A DNA stretch of 36,893 nt from Oscillospiraceae bacterium (GTDB lineage Bacteria; Bacillota; Clostridia; Oscillospirales; Ruminococcaceae): contig JAQXNQ010000296.1 in NCBI GenBank assembly GCA_029098085.1, forward strand, positions 1-36,893, written 5' to 3'. A program made the position numbers and the translations under genes. Below, one piece after another: positions 16,426 to 24,932 of this stretch; the stretch's first letter is position 1, and every line of letters starts with the position of its first letter. The notes under the pieces are model-generated. The model saw nothing but the letters and a program-made list of their open reading frames with translations, did no database searches and was not told the DNA's origin.

Positions 16426-16454
16426 ATTATATCAAGAAGAATGGAGGAAAACAA
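16426..16454 (-). promoter_or_regulatory. promoter of the AT-rich XRE gene
   Basis: On the minus strand TTGTTT (16454-16449), 17 bp, TATAAT (16431-16426), 38 bp before the start codon. Confidence 0.6.
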
Positions 16455-16765
16455 TTATCAAATAGTTGTTTCAAATACAATTGGCGGTTGAATTTGGTTA
16501 CATATGGCGTAGTGGATTTTTGAATAAGCGTCCCACGCCTGTGAGATGCGTTTTGCTTTATTGGCTTCTGGCAGTCCGGGACTTTGCTTCGCACGATCCT
16601 GACCGGCCGCTGATGCGCTGGGGAACCGTAAAACGGGCAAATGTAAAAGATATGTGAATAATATGAATAGCAGGAAAACAAAATCGCCGCAGCGGGCAAA
16701 AATCTGATACAATAAAGGCCGTACAAATGCCGCTTCCGAGGCGGCAGAAAGTCGAGGAATGTGCG
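16455..16765. other. intergenic stretch without convincing gene
   Basis: Between the AT-rich regulator and yicC. Short open frames exist on both strands (for example 16466-16657), but none has a ribosome binding site or recognisable motif. TACAAT at 16708-16713 could be the -10 box of the yicC operon; its -35 is poor. GAGGAA at 16754-16759 is the yicC ribosome binding site. Confidence 0.5.
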
Positions 16766-17644
16766 ATGCTCAGAAGCATGACTGGATATGGGCGCGGGCA
16801 GGCTGTTTCGGATCTCTGGGATATCACCGTGGAGGTTCGGGCGGTCAATCACCGCTTTTTTGAATTTTCTTCCCGGCTGCCGAAGACCTGCCTTTTTCTG
16901 GAGGACCGGCTGAAGAGTCTGGTGCAGGCCGGCTGTTCCCGGGGCAAGGTGGAGCTGTTCTGCTCGGTGCAGACGGTGGGCCAGCGGGACACCGAGGTAC
17001 AAGTCAACGAGGAGGTAGCCAAAAGCTATCTTTCGGCGCTGCGGGGCGCGGCTCCTTCCCTGGGGCTGCAGGATGACCTGAAGCTGTCCGATCTGATGCG
17101 GCTTCCGGATATCTTTACCCTCCGCCGGGCCGAGGTGGACGAGGATCGGCTGTGGGAAGCGGTTCGCGGCGTGGCCGAGACCGCCATGGCCGCCTTTGTC
17201 TCCATGCGGGAGACCGAGGGTGACCGGCTGCGGCAGGATGTGGAAGCCCGGCTGGCGGTTATCAGCGGGCTCCTTTCCTCCATCGAGGAGCGGGCACCGG
17301 CGCTGCGTCAGGAGTATTACGACCGGCTGTACCAGAAGCTCTGCGAGGTGCTGGCCGACCAGAGCATTGATGAGAGCCGTCTGGTGACCGAGGCTGCCAT
17401 CTTCGCCGACCGGGTGGCCATCGATGAGGAAACCGTCCGGCTGCACAGCCATCTGCAGCAGTTCTACAACCTGCTGGAGAGCAACGAGCCGGTGGGCCGC
17501 AAGCTGGACTTCCTGGTGCAGGAGCTGAACCGGGAGACCAACACCATCGGATCCAAATGCCAGGATGTGGCCATCGCCCGGATGGTGGTGGACATCAAGG
17601 CCGAGATTGAAAAAATCAGGGAACAGATCCAGAATCTGGAGTAA
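16766..17644 (+). CDS. yicC: YicC-family endoribonuclease
   Basis: A 292-residue protein. The N-terminus LRSMTGYGRGQ, followed by VEVRAVNHRFFEFSSRLP, is diagnostic of YicC. The C-terminal DUF1732 region has ETEGDRLRQDVEARL and the closing GRKLDFLVQELNRETNTIGSK. YicC proteins are RNases that take part in RNA turnover. Start ATG at 16766 is selected by the GAGGAA seven bases ahead. It heads the long housekeeping run and is followed 14 bp later by remA, the usual Firmicutes order. Confidence 0.95.
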   Translation: MLRSMTGYGRGQAVSDLWDITVEVRAVNHRFFEFSSRLPKTCLFLEDRLKSLVQAGCSRGKVELFCSVQTVGQRDTEVQVNEEVAKSYLSALRGAAPSLGLQDDLKLSDLMRLPDIFTLRRAEVDEDRLWEAVRGVAETAMAAFVSMRETEGDRLRQDVEARLAVISGLLSSIEERAPALRQEYYDRLYQKLCEVLADQSIDESRLVTEAAIFADRVAIDEETVRLHSHLQQFYNLLESNEPVGRKLDFLVQELNRETNTIGSKCQDVAIARMVVDIKAEIEKIREQIQNLE

Positions 17645-17658
17645 GAAGGAGCAGCGAG

Positions 17659-17928
17659 ATGAAACTGATCAACATTGGTTTCGGCAACATGGTGTCCGCA
17701 GGACGGATCATCACCATTGTGAGCCCGGAATCTGCCCCCATCAAGCGGATCATTCAGGAGGCGCGGGATAGCGGCGTGCTGATTGACGCCACCTACGGCC
17801 GCCGCACCCGCGCGGTGATCGTCATGGATTCCGGCCATGTGGTTCTGTCGGCCATCCAGCCCGAAACCGTGGCCAACCGCTTTGTACAGAGCGATGAGAT
17901 CGAAGAAGAGGTGGATGAGGATGAGTGA
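17659..17928 (+). CDS. remA: RemA/DUF370 DNA-binding protein
   Basis: An 89-residue protein; N-terminus MKLINIGFGNMVSAGRIITI, then SPESAPIKRIIQEAR, DATYGRRTRAVIVMDSGHVVLSA. It is the full length of RemA, which in Bacillus subtilis activates extracellular-matrix and osmoprotection genes as a ring-shaped DNA-binding assembly. In this lineage its targets are unknown. GAAGGAG lies upstream. Its stop overlaps the gmk start. Confidence 0.95.
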   Translation: MKLINIGFGNMVSAGRIITIVSPESAPIKRIIQEARDSGVLIDATYGRRTRAVIVMDSGHVVLSAIQPETVANRFVQSDEIEEEVDEDE

Positions 17929-18562
17929 GAAAAAGGGCATTCTGATGGTGCTGACCGGCCCCTCCGGCAGCGGCAAGGGTACCATGCTGGGTGAATACCG
18001 GAAGGATCACGATGTGTACTTCTCCATTTCCAATACGACCCGGGCCCCCCGTCCGGGCGAGGTCAACGGCGTGCATTACCACTTTATCTCGAAGGAGGAC
18101 TTCGAGGAGCGGATCGCGCAGGGACGGATGCTGGAGTACGCCCAGTACTGCGGCAACTACTACGGCACTCCCCGGGACAAGGAGGAGGAGCAGATGAATC
18201 TGGGCCGCAGCGTCATTCTGGAGATCGAGGTGCAGGGCGCCATGCAGGTGCGGAAAAACTGCCCCGAAGCGGTGCTGACCTTCATCGTGCCCCCCTCCAT
18301 GGCGGTTTTGCGGGAGCGGCTCATCGGCCGCGGCACCGAGGATATGGCCACGGTGGAAAAGCGGCTGGCCAAGGCGGTGGACGAGATCCGCTGCGCCGAC
18401 CGGTTTGACTATCTGGTCATCAACGACAGCCTGGACGACGCCGTCCGGGACTTCGCCGACATCATGGATGCCTGCGAAAAGGGCGATGAAGCCCGCCTTG
18501 CAGCCCTGCGGGAAAAGACTGCCCGGCTGAAGGAGCAGGTCGCCCGGGAATTTCTGGGATAA
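17921..18562 (+). CDS. gmk: guanylate kinase
   Basis: A 213-residue enzyme that phosphorylates GMP to GDP. P-loop GPSGSGKGT near residues 12-20, GMP-binding SNTTRAPRPGEVNGVHYHF, YYGTPRDKEE, and the lid region RLIGRGTEDMATVEKRL. ATG at 17921 overlaps the remA stop by 8 bp with GAGG nine bases upstream; an ATG six bases earlier is too close to that site. Confidence 0.97.
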   Translation: MSEKKGILMVLTGPSGSGKGTMLGEYRKDHDVYFSISNTTRAPRPGEVNGVHYHFISKEDFEERIAQGRMLEYAQYCGNYYGTPRDKEEEQMNLGRSVILEIEVQGAMQVRKNCPEAVLTFIVPPSMAVLRERLIGRGTEDMATVEKRLAKAVDEIRCADRFDYLVINDSLDDAVRDFADIMDACEKGDEARLAALREKTARLKEQVAREFLG

Positions 18563-18566
18563 CCCC

Positions 18567-18581
18567 GGCCGTTTGACGGCC
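18567..18581. promoter_or_regulatory. intercistronic hairpin gmk/rpoZ
   Basis: GGCCGT-TTG-ACGGCC, a perfect 6-bp hairpin without a T run, just after the gmk stop. It is more likely an mRNA stabilising or processing element than a terminator. Confidence 0.4.
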
Positions 18582-18619
18582 TGAATGATACTATTATCTT
18601 GATAAAGGAGTCTTCGATT

Positions 18620-18901
18620 ATGATGCACAGACCTTCCGTTCCCGAACTGCTCAAGCCCGGTCAGAGCTACTATTCTCTGGTGGTCGCGGTGGCCAAGCGG
18701 GCCCGCGAGATTGCCCAGGATGCTGATGACAACCACACCATTCTGCTGGAAAAGCCGGTGCAGCTGGCGGTGGAGGATTTCGCCAAGGGCCGCTGCAAGC
18801 TGGTGGAGAGCGATGACATCGGCGTCATCCACGACCGCCGCATCAGCAGCATGGATGCCACCGACCTGTCCGATACCGACGGGGAGCTGGACGAGGAGTA
18901 A
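18620..18901 (+). CDS. rpoZ: RNA polymerase omega subunit
   Basis: A 93-residue protein: MMHRPSVPELLKPGQSYYSLVVAVAKRAREI, with the omega hallmark of a conserved start region and the VAKRAREI helix, then KPVQLAVEDFAKGR. Omega helps assemble beta-prime. Position after gmk is the standard arrangement. Start at 18620 with AAGGAG nine bases upstream. Confidence 0.93.
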   Translation: MMHRPSVPELLKPGQSYYSLVVAVAKRAREIAQDADDNHTILLEKPVQLAVEDFAKGRCKLVESDDIGVIHDRRISSMDATDLSDTDGELDEE

Positions 18902-18931
18902 AAGCGGCGCGCCGCGCGGGGAGGGTTGCAG

Positions 18932-21382
18932 ATGGGGATGCTGACGGCCATGGTGGCGGTGGAAAAGACCGCCTTTCACTTTGACCGGCTGTTCTCCTAC
19001 GGAGTGCCGCAGGAGCTGGCCGCTCTGGTGCGCCGTGGCGTACGGGTGCTGGTCCCCTTCGGGCGGGGCAACCGTCTGAGTCAGGGCATGGTCTTTTCAG
19101 TGTCGGAGGAGCAGACCTCCCCCGGCCTCAAGCAGATCATCACGGTGCTGGACGAAGAGCCGATCCTGAATGAGGAGGGCTTCCGCATCGTCTCTTATAT
19201 GGCGGACAATGCCTTTTGCAGCTACTACGATGCGGTACACTGCCTGATTCCCGCCGGACTGGCGGTGGAGGCGAAAACCACCTATTCCTTCGCCAAAGGC
19301 TTTGAAAAGGAGATGCTGCCGGATCTGCCGCCGGAAGAGCAGAAGCTCCTGCGGCTGATGCTGACGGCGGATTCCCAGAAGGAGCTGAACCTGCTCTTTT
19401 CCGGCAGCGGCGGAGCTGCCCGCCGGCAGTTGGCCCAGTCTCTCACTGAAAAAGGTTTATTAAAGGAAGAGCAGACCCTCACCCGCCGGGTGGGAGACAA
19501 GACCGCCCGGATGGTTCGCCTTTGTGAGGGGGTAGACGCCGATGCTGTCGACTGTACCCCCAAGCAGCGGGAGGTGCTGCGGATTCTGCAGGATGTGGGC
19601 GCCGCCGCCGAGCGGGAGGCCGCCTACCACGCCGGTGTCACCGAAGCGGTGGTTCGGGCACTGGTGAAAAAGGGCCTGTGCGAGTATTTTGAGCAGCAGG
19701 TTTACCGCATTCCCAAAATGCCGCAGGGCGAGGTCGCGCCCGAAGATCTGCTGCTTTCCCCGAAGCAGCAGGAAGTATATGAAGGCCTTCACTCGTTGTA
19801 TGAACGGGGGGAGGCGGCGGCAGCCCTTCTGTTCGGCGTCACCGGTTCGGGTAAAACCCAGATTTTTATCCGGCTGATCCGGGATTGTCTGAATGACGGA
19901 CGCCAGGCCATCCTCATGGTGCCGGAGATCGCCCTGACGCCGCAGATGCTGCGGAAATTCCGCGGATATTTCGGCAGCGATGTGGCTGTGCTGCACTCCA
20001 GCCTGTCCATGGGCGAGCGGCTGGACGAATACCGCCGCATTCGGGCCGGAGAGGCTCGGATCATCATCGGCACCCGCAGCAGCGTTTTCGCCCCCTGCAG
20101 CCGCCTGGGGCTGATTATCATGGATGAGGAGGGGGAACACTCCTACAAATCCGACACCACGCCCCGGTACCACGCCCGGGACATTGCCAAGCTCCGCTGC
20201 GTGCATCACCGGGCCCTGCTGCTGATGGCGTCAGCTACCCCCAGCGTGGAGAGCTATTACTTTGCCCAAACCGGCCGCTATCATCTGTTTACCCTGAAGG
20301 AGCGGTTCGGAAAGGCCGCCCTTCCGGCGGTGCGGCTGATTGACATGATGACCGAGCAGCAGTGCGGCAACTATGGCCCCCTCAGCGATGAGCTGAGTGA
20401 GGAGCTGCTGCGCACCTACGAGCGGGGAGAACAGTCCATCGTGCTGCTGAACCGCCGGGGCTATGCCACCTTCGGCCTGTGCAGCGACTGCGGCAGCGCG
20501 GTGAAATGCCCCAACTGCAGCATCTCCCTGACCTACCACAAGGCCAACGGCTACCTGATGTGCCATTACTGCGGCTATACCCGGCGCCCCCAGGAGCCCT
20601 GCCCGGTCTGCGGCTCCCGGCATCTGCGGCTGATGGGCACCGGTACCCAGAAGGTGGAGGATCTGATCGCCTCCCGGATTCCCTCCGCCCGTATTCTGCG
20701 GATGGATACCGACACCACCTATTCCCGCTACGCCTACGAGGAGAAGTTCTCCCGGTTTGAGGCGGGGGAGTACGACATCATGATCGGCACCCAGATGGTG
20801 GCCAAGGGCTTGAATTTTCCCGGCGTCACGCTGGTGGGCGTGCTGGGAGCGGATCAGTATCTCTACTCCGGCGACTTCCGGTGCGGCGAGAAGACCTTCT
20901 CCCTGATCACCCAGGTGGTGGGCCGCAGCGGCCGGTATGAGAAGCCGGGAATGGCCTGCATCCAGACGGTGTCGCCGGATCATCCGGTGATCCGCCATGC
21001 GGCAGAGCAGGACTACGAGGCCTTTTACGAAGAGGAAATTCAGATCCGCCGGGCGGCGCTGCAGCCGCCCTTCTGCGATTTGCTGGTGGCGGGCTTTTCC
21101 GGAACCGATGAGAAGCGGGTGGCCGACTGCGCCGCCGCCTTCCACCGGATACTGGAGAAACGGCTGCTGGAGGCGGAGCCGAAGCTCCCGGCGGTGCTGC
21201 TGGGGGTTTCCCAGGCTCTGGTTTACCGGATCAACGGCAAATACCGCCGGCGGGTTATTGTGAAATGCAGAAACAGCCGCCGCTTCCGGGATCTGCTGCG
21301 GCAGGCCGTGGCGGAAGCGGACGGACAGAAGCTGCTGCGCGGCGTCAGCGTCTATCTGGATATGAACGGCGACATTGGATAA
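18932..21382 (+). CDS. priA: primosomal replication restart helicase PriA
   Basis: An 816-residue 3'-5' DNA helicase that reloads the replisome at stalled forks. The N-terminal 3'BD (FDRLFSYGVPQEL, VRRGVRVLVPFGRGN), a wing domain, Walker A GVTGSGKT at about 302-309, DEEGEH at about 398-403, and eight zinc-ligand Cys in CSDCGSAVKCPNCS, CHYCG and CPVCG. GTGTQKVED and VVGRSGR lie in the second helicase lobe. ATG at 18932 is preferred to the TTG at 18926 because GGGAGG sits eight bases ahead. The usual neighbour coaBC is missing between rpoZ and priA. Confidence 0.96.
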   Translation: MGMLTAMVAVEKTAFHFDRLFSYGVPQELAALVRRGVRVLVPFGRGNRLSQGMVFSVSEEQTSPGLKQIITVLDEEPILNEEGFRIVSYMADNAFCSYYDAVHCLIPAGLAVEAKTTYSFAKGFEKEMLPDLPPEEQKLLRLMLTADSQKELNLLFSGSGGAARRQLAQSLTEKGLLKEEQTLTRRVGDKTARMVRLCEGVDADAVDCTPKQREVLRILQDVGAAAEREAAYHAGVTEAVVRALVKKGLCEYFEQQVYRIPKMPQGEVAPEDLLLSPKQQEVYEGLHSLYERGEAAAALLFGVTGSGKTQIFIRLIRDCLNDGRQAILMVPEIALTPQMLRKFRGYFGSDVAVLHSSLSMGERLDEYRRIRAGEARIIIGTRSSVFAPCSRLGLIIMDEEGEHSYKSDTTPRYHARDIAKLRCVHHRALLLMASATPSVESYYFAQTGRYHLFTLKERFGKAALPAVRLIDMMTEQQCGNYGPLSDELSEELLRTYERGEQSIVLLNRRGYATFGLCSDCGSAVKCPNCSISLTYHKANGYLMCHYCGYTRRPQEPCPVCGSRHLRLMGTGTQKVEDLIASRIPSARILRMDTDTTYSRYAYEEKFSRFEAGEYDIMIGTQMVAKGLNFPGVTLVGVLGADQYLYSGDFRCGEKTFSLITQVVGRSGRYEKPGMACIQTVSPDHPVIRHAAEQDYEAFYEEEIQIRRAALQPPFCDLLVAGFSGTDEKRVADCAAAFHRILEKRLLEAEPKLPAVLLGVSQALVYRINGKYRRRVIVKCRNSRRFRDLLRQAVAEADGQKLLRGVSVYLDMNGDIG

Positions 21383-21389
21383 AGGTACG

Positions 21390-21405
21390 GCCGCCCTTTG
21401 GCGGC
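21390..21405. promoter_or_regulatory. intercistronic hairpin priA/def
   Basis: GCCGCC-CTTT-GGCGGC, perfect 6-bp stem followed by only GTTTG. Weak or no termination expected. Confidence 0.4.
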
Positions 21406-21428
21406 GTTTGGATGGAAAGGAGCAGAAT

Positions 21429-21932
21429 ATGGCGATTCGGCAAATGGTACTGGAGGGAAACGAGCTCCTCCGGAAGAAATCCCGGGAGGTAACAGCCTTT
21501 GATGAAAAACTGGGCATCCTGCTGGACGACATGGCGGAGACCATGGCGAAGCAGCAGGGTGTCGGTCTGGCCGGCGTACAGGTGGGGATCCTGCGCCGGG
21601 TGGTGGTCATCGACATCGGCGAGGGCCGCATCGAGCTGATCAACCCCGTCATCGTCAAAACCTCCGGCAAGCAGATGGACAGCGAGGGCTGCCTTTCTTT
21701 TCCCGGGCAATACGGCATGGTGGAGCGTCCCAATCAGGTGACGGTCAGGGCCCAGAACCGCCACGGCGAATTCTTTGAGATCACCGGCGTGGGTCTGCTG
21801 GCCCGGGCCTTCTGCCACGAAATTGATCATCTGGACGGCATTGTCTTCAAGGACCGCGCTTCCGAAATGCTGGAGCCGGAACCTCAGAAGCCCCGCAAGA
21901 AGCTCGCTGTCCGGCTGAAACGCAAGGAGTGA
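21429..21932 (+). CDS. def: peptide deformylase
   Basis: A 167-residue metalloenzyme that removes the formyl group from new proteins. Three signature motifs are present: GVGLAGVQVG (from residue 44), EGCLS with metal ligand C88, and HEIDH with H130 and H134 as ligands and E131 as the catalytic base. Start ATG at 21429 with AAGGAG. It lies next to fmt, which installs the formyl group. Confidence 0.97.
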   Translation: MAIRQMVLEGNELLRKKSREVTAFDEKLGILLDDMAETMAKQQGVGLAGVQVGILRRVVVIDIGEGRIELINPVIVKTSGKQMDSEGCLSFPGQYGMVERPNQVTVRAQNRHGEFFEITGVGLLARAFCHEIDHLDGIVFKDRASEMLEPEPQKPRKKLAVRLKRKE

Positions 21933-21937
21933 CCGGT

Positions 21938-22858
21938 ATGAACATCGTTTTCATGGGAACGCCGGAGTTTGCCGTTCCCTGTCTGACCGCTCTGGTGGAG
22001 GCCGGATATCCGGTGACCGGCGTCTTTACCCAGCCTGACAAGCCCAAGGGAAGGGGTCATAAGCTGCAGCCTACACCTGTAAAGGAATATGCTTTACAGC
22101 AGAATATTCCGGTTTTTCAGCCCAAAACCCTGAAAAACGAGGAGGCGCTGGCCGATCTGCGGAGCTGCGCCCCCGATTTGATTGTGGTCGTGGCCTATGG
22201 CCGGATCCTGCCCAGAACGGTTCTGGATCTGCCGAAGCTGGGCTGCATCAATGTGCACGCTTCGCTGCTGCCTAAATACCGGGGCGCGGGGCCCATTCAG
22301 TGGAGCATTCTCAGCGGCGAGACCGAGACCGGCGTCACCACCATGTACATGGCGGACGGCATCGATACCGGCGACATGCTGGAGAAAGCCTCCACCCCCA
22401 TCGGGGAGAACGAGACCGCCGACCAGCTTCACGACCGGCTGTCGGTATTGGGAGCCCAGCTGCTGCTCTCCACCCTGAAAAAGCTGGAGGAGGGCACCCT
22501 GCAGCCCGAAAAGCAGGACGATTCCCTTGCCACCCATGCGCCCATGCTCTCCAAGGAGATGTCCGATCTTGATTTTACAAGGGACGCCCGGAGCCTTCAC
22601 AACCAGATCCGGGGTCTGTCCAGCTGGCCCGCTGCTCAGACCGTCTGGAAGGGCAAGCGGCTGAAGGTGTACGAAAGCCGTCTTTGCTCGGGACGCGGAG
22701 AGCCCGGCACGTTGCTGGATCCCAAAAACTTTGTCGTGGCCTGCGGCGAAGGCGCCATCCAGCTGGTGTCCGTCCAGTATGAGGGCGGCAAGCGGATGTC
22801 CGGCGCGGATTTTCTCCGGGGCAAGCCGGGGGAGAAGGGCGACAGGCTGGGAGTTTGA
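21938..22858 (+). CDS. fmt: methionyl-tRNA formyltransferase
   Basis: A 306-residue enzyme that formylates initiator Met-tRNA using 10-formyl-THF. N-terminus NIVFMGTPEFAVPCL; catalytic region INVHASLLPKYRGAGPIQWS with N105 and H107; D in MADGIDTGDML; C-terminal OB-like domain. ATG at 21938 with AAGGAG in the end of def; an in-frame GTG at 21929 is not favoured. Confidence 0.97.
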   Translation: MNIVFMGTPEFAVPCLTALVEAGYPVTGVFTQPDKPKGRGHKLQPTPVKEYALQQNIPVFQPKTLKNEEALADLRSCAPDLIVVVAYGRILPRTVLDLPKLGCINVHASLLPKYRGAGPIQWSILSGETETGVTTMYMADGIDTGDMLEKASTPIGENETADQLHDRLSVLGAQLLLSTLKKLEEGTLQPEKQDDSLATHAPMLSKEMSDLDFTRDARSLHNQIRGLSSWPAAQTVWKGKRLKVYESRLCSGRGEPGTLLDPKNFVVACGEGAIQLVSVQYEGGKRMSGADFLRGKPGEKGDRLGV

Positions 22859-22886
22859 GCTGTTTCGGTGAAAAGGAGGCCTTTTC

Positions 22887-23576
22887 TTGTACTTTGATAT
22901 GACCTATCTGATCTATGTGCTGCCGCCGCTGCTGATTTCCATCTGGGCGTCGGCCCATGTGAAGAGCACCTACGCCAAATACAACCGGGTGGCCAACCGC
23001 CGGGGCTATACCGCCGCCATGGTGGCCCGCCGGATTCTGGACGACAACGGTCTTCAGAGCATCCGGCTGGAGCGGGTCTCCGGCGAACTGACCGACCATT
23101 ACGACCCTTCCGCCGGGGTGATCCGCCTGTCGGACAGCACCTACAATTCCACGTCGGTGGGAGCGCTGGGGGTCGCCGCCCATGAATGCGGCCATGCGGT
23201 GCAGCATGAGGTTGGCTATTTCCCCATGAAGATTCGCAGCGCCATCATCCCCATCACCCAGCTCGGCTCCTCGCTGGCCATGCCCCTGGCTCTGATTGGC
23301 ATTGTCATGGGCTTTCCGCTGCTGACCGAGATCGGCATTCTGCTGTTCTGCGCGGTGGTAGTGTTCCAGCTGGTGACCCTGCCGGTGGAGTTCAACGCCA
23401 GCCGCCGGGCCATGAAAACCCTGGAGCAGGATCTGATTCTGGAGCAAGACGAGCTGCAGGGCGCCCGCCGGGTGCTGACGGCAGCGGCTCTGACCTATGT
23501 GGCTGCTTTGCTGGTGGCGCTGGGCAACCTGCTGCGGCTGCTGGCTCTGCGGGATCGCCGCAATGGGAGACGCTGA
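22887..23576 (+). CDS. membrane zinc metallopeptidase (Zn_peptidase_2 family)
   Basis: A 229-residue membrane protein with an HEXXH-type site: VAAHECGHAVQHEVGY (H-E-C-G-H). An N-terminal TM helix (YLIYVLPPLLISIWAS), helices after the active site (SSLAMPLALIGIVMGF, IGILLFCAVVVFQLVTLP), FNASRRAMKTL, and a last hydrophobic stretch. This matches the putative neutral zinc metallopeptidases commonly located between fmt and rsmB in Clostridia. Start TTG at 22887, eight bases after AGGAGG; an ATG at 22899 is the alternative. Physiological substrate unknown. Confidence 0.9.
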   Translation: MYFDMTYLIYVLPPLLISIWASAHVKSTYAKYNRVANRRGYTAAMVARRILDDNGLQSIRLERVSGELTDHYDPSAGVIRLSDSTYNSTSVGALGVAAHECGHAVQHEVGYFPMKIRSAIIPITQLGSSLAMPLALIGIVMGFPLLTEIGILLFCAVVVFQLVTLPVEFNASRRAMKTLEQDLILEQDELQGARRVLTAAALTYVAALLVALGNLLRLLALRDRRNGRR

Positions 23577-23577
23577 G

Positions 23578-24927
23578 ATGGCCGGAGACAAGCGCGCCCT
23601 TTCCGGCCGGGAGGCGGCCTTTGAGGCCCTCTGCCGGATGGAACGGGACAAGGCCTATTCCAATCTGACTCTGGACAGTGTCCTGCAGCGGGTGCCCGAT
23701 CCCCGGGAGCGGCAGTTTGCCTCGGCCCTGTTTTACGGTGCTCTGGAGCGGCGGGTCACACTGGATCGCATTCTTGATGCTTATGTGAAAAAGGGAGCCG
23801 CCTCGCTGGATCCGGAGGTGCTCACCGCTTTGCAGCTGGGACTTTGTCAGCTGCTGTATCTGGACAGCGTGCCTGACCGGGCGGCGGTGGATGAAAGCGT
23901 TGAGCTGATCAAGGGAACCCGACGGAAAAACGCTGCCGGTCTGGTCAACGGAGTGCTGCGCTCCTTCCTGCGGGACGGCAAAAAACTGCCGGTTGCTTCT
24001 TCCGATGATCCGCTGGAGAAGGCTTCGCTGGAGACGGCCATGCCCCGCTGGATTCTGTCCCTTTGGGCAGAGCAGTACGGCATGGAGACGGCGCTGCAGC
24101 TGGCGAAGGACTGTCTGGGACGTCCGCCGCTGCAGCTGCGAGTCAACACGGTGCTCTGTACGGCCGAAGAGGCCGCCCGGCAGCTGAGAGCTTCCGGCGC
24201 ATCGGTGACGCCTCATCCGCTGCTGCCGGACTGTCTGACGGTCAGCGGCCTGGGGGCGGTGGGGGAGCATCCCCTGATCCGCCAGGGACTTTGTTATGTA
24301 CAGGACGCCTCCTCCCAGCTCTGCGCCCGGGCGGTGGAGCCGCAGCCTGGCCAGCGGGTCTTTGATCTCTGCGCCGCTCCCGGCTCCAAGAGCTTTACCA
24401 TGGCGCAGCTGATGGAAAACCGCGGCGAGCTGCTGGCCTTTGATCTGCACGACAGCCGGGTGCGGCTGATCCGTTCGGGCGCCGACCGGCTGGGCCTGTC
24501 GGTGATCCGCGCAGCAAAGGGAGACGCCTCCCGGTTCAGTCCCCAGCTGGGGCTGGCCGACCGGGTGCTCTGCGATGTGCCCTGCGCCGGTCTGGGGGTC
24601 ATCCGCCGCAAGCCGGAGATCCGTCTCAAGACGCCGGAGGAGATCCGGGGCCTTCCGGGCATTCAGAAGAAAATCCTCCTGAACGGAGCAAACTACGTCA
24701 AACCGGGCGGGCTGCTGGTCTATTCCACCTGCTCGCTCAATAAGGAAGAAAATGACCGTGTGGCCGATGCCTTTCTGGCAGCCCGGCCCGATTTTGCACC
24801 CGATCCGCTGCCGCCGCTGTTTGACGGCCTGACGGATGGGGGATACAAAGCCACTCTCATGCCCCACAAAGGGGATTTTGACGGATTTTTTGTGGCGCGA
24901 TTTCACCGGATTGCTTCCGGCAGCTGA
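23578..24927 (+). CDS. rsmB: 16S rRNA m5C967 methyltransferase RsmB
   Basis: A 449-residue protein: NusB-like N-terminal RNA-binding domain (REAAFEALCRMERDKAYSNL, RERQFASALFYGALERRVTLD), then the SAM-dependent Rossmann domain with DLCAAPGSKS from residue 263, DVPCAGLGVIRRKPEI with C336 and YSTCSLNKEEND with C385, the two Cys of m5C methyltransferases. ATG at 23578, one base after the preceding stop, with GGGAGA upstream. Confidence 0.95.
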   Translation: MAGDKRALSGREAAFEALCRMERDKAYSNLTLDSVLQRVPDPRERQFASALFYGALERRVTLDRILDAYVKKGAASLDPEVLTALQLGLCQLLYLDSVPDRAAVDESVELIKGTRRKNAAGLVNGVLRSFLRDGKKLPVASSDDPLEKASLETAMPRWILSLWAEQYGMETALQLAKDCLGRPPLQLRVNTVLCTAEEAARQLRASGASVTPHPLLPDCLTVSGLGAVGEHPLIRQGLCYVQDASSQLCARAVEPQPGQRVFDLCAAPGSKSFTMAQLMENRGELLAFDLHDSRVRLIRSGADRLGLSVIRAAKGDASRFSPQLGLADRVLCDVPCAGLGVIRRKPEIRLKTPEEIRGLPGIQKKILLNGANYVKPGGLLVYSTCSLNKEENDRVADAFLAARPDFAPDPLPPLFDGLTDGGYKATLMPHKGDFDGFFVARFHRIASGS

Positions 24928-24932
24928 AGAGG

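Noticed and set aside
16466..16657. Short open frame upstream of yicC
   Set aside because: No ribosome binding site, no recognisable domain; the reverse strand is equally open.
17822..18979. Open frame antisense to gmk and rpoZ
   Set aside because: It covers parts of four real genes and shows no protein-like motif.
20231..21733. Long open frame antisense to priA and def
   Set aside because: It opposes two intact genes, has no ribosome binding site or recognisable domain, and spans their junction.
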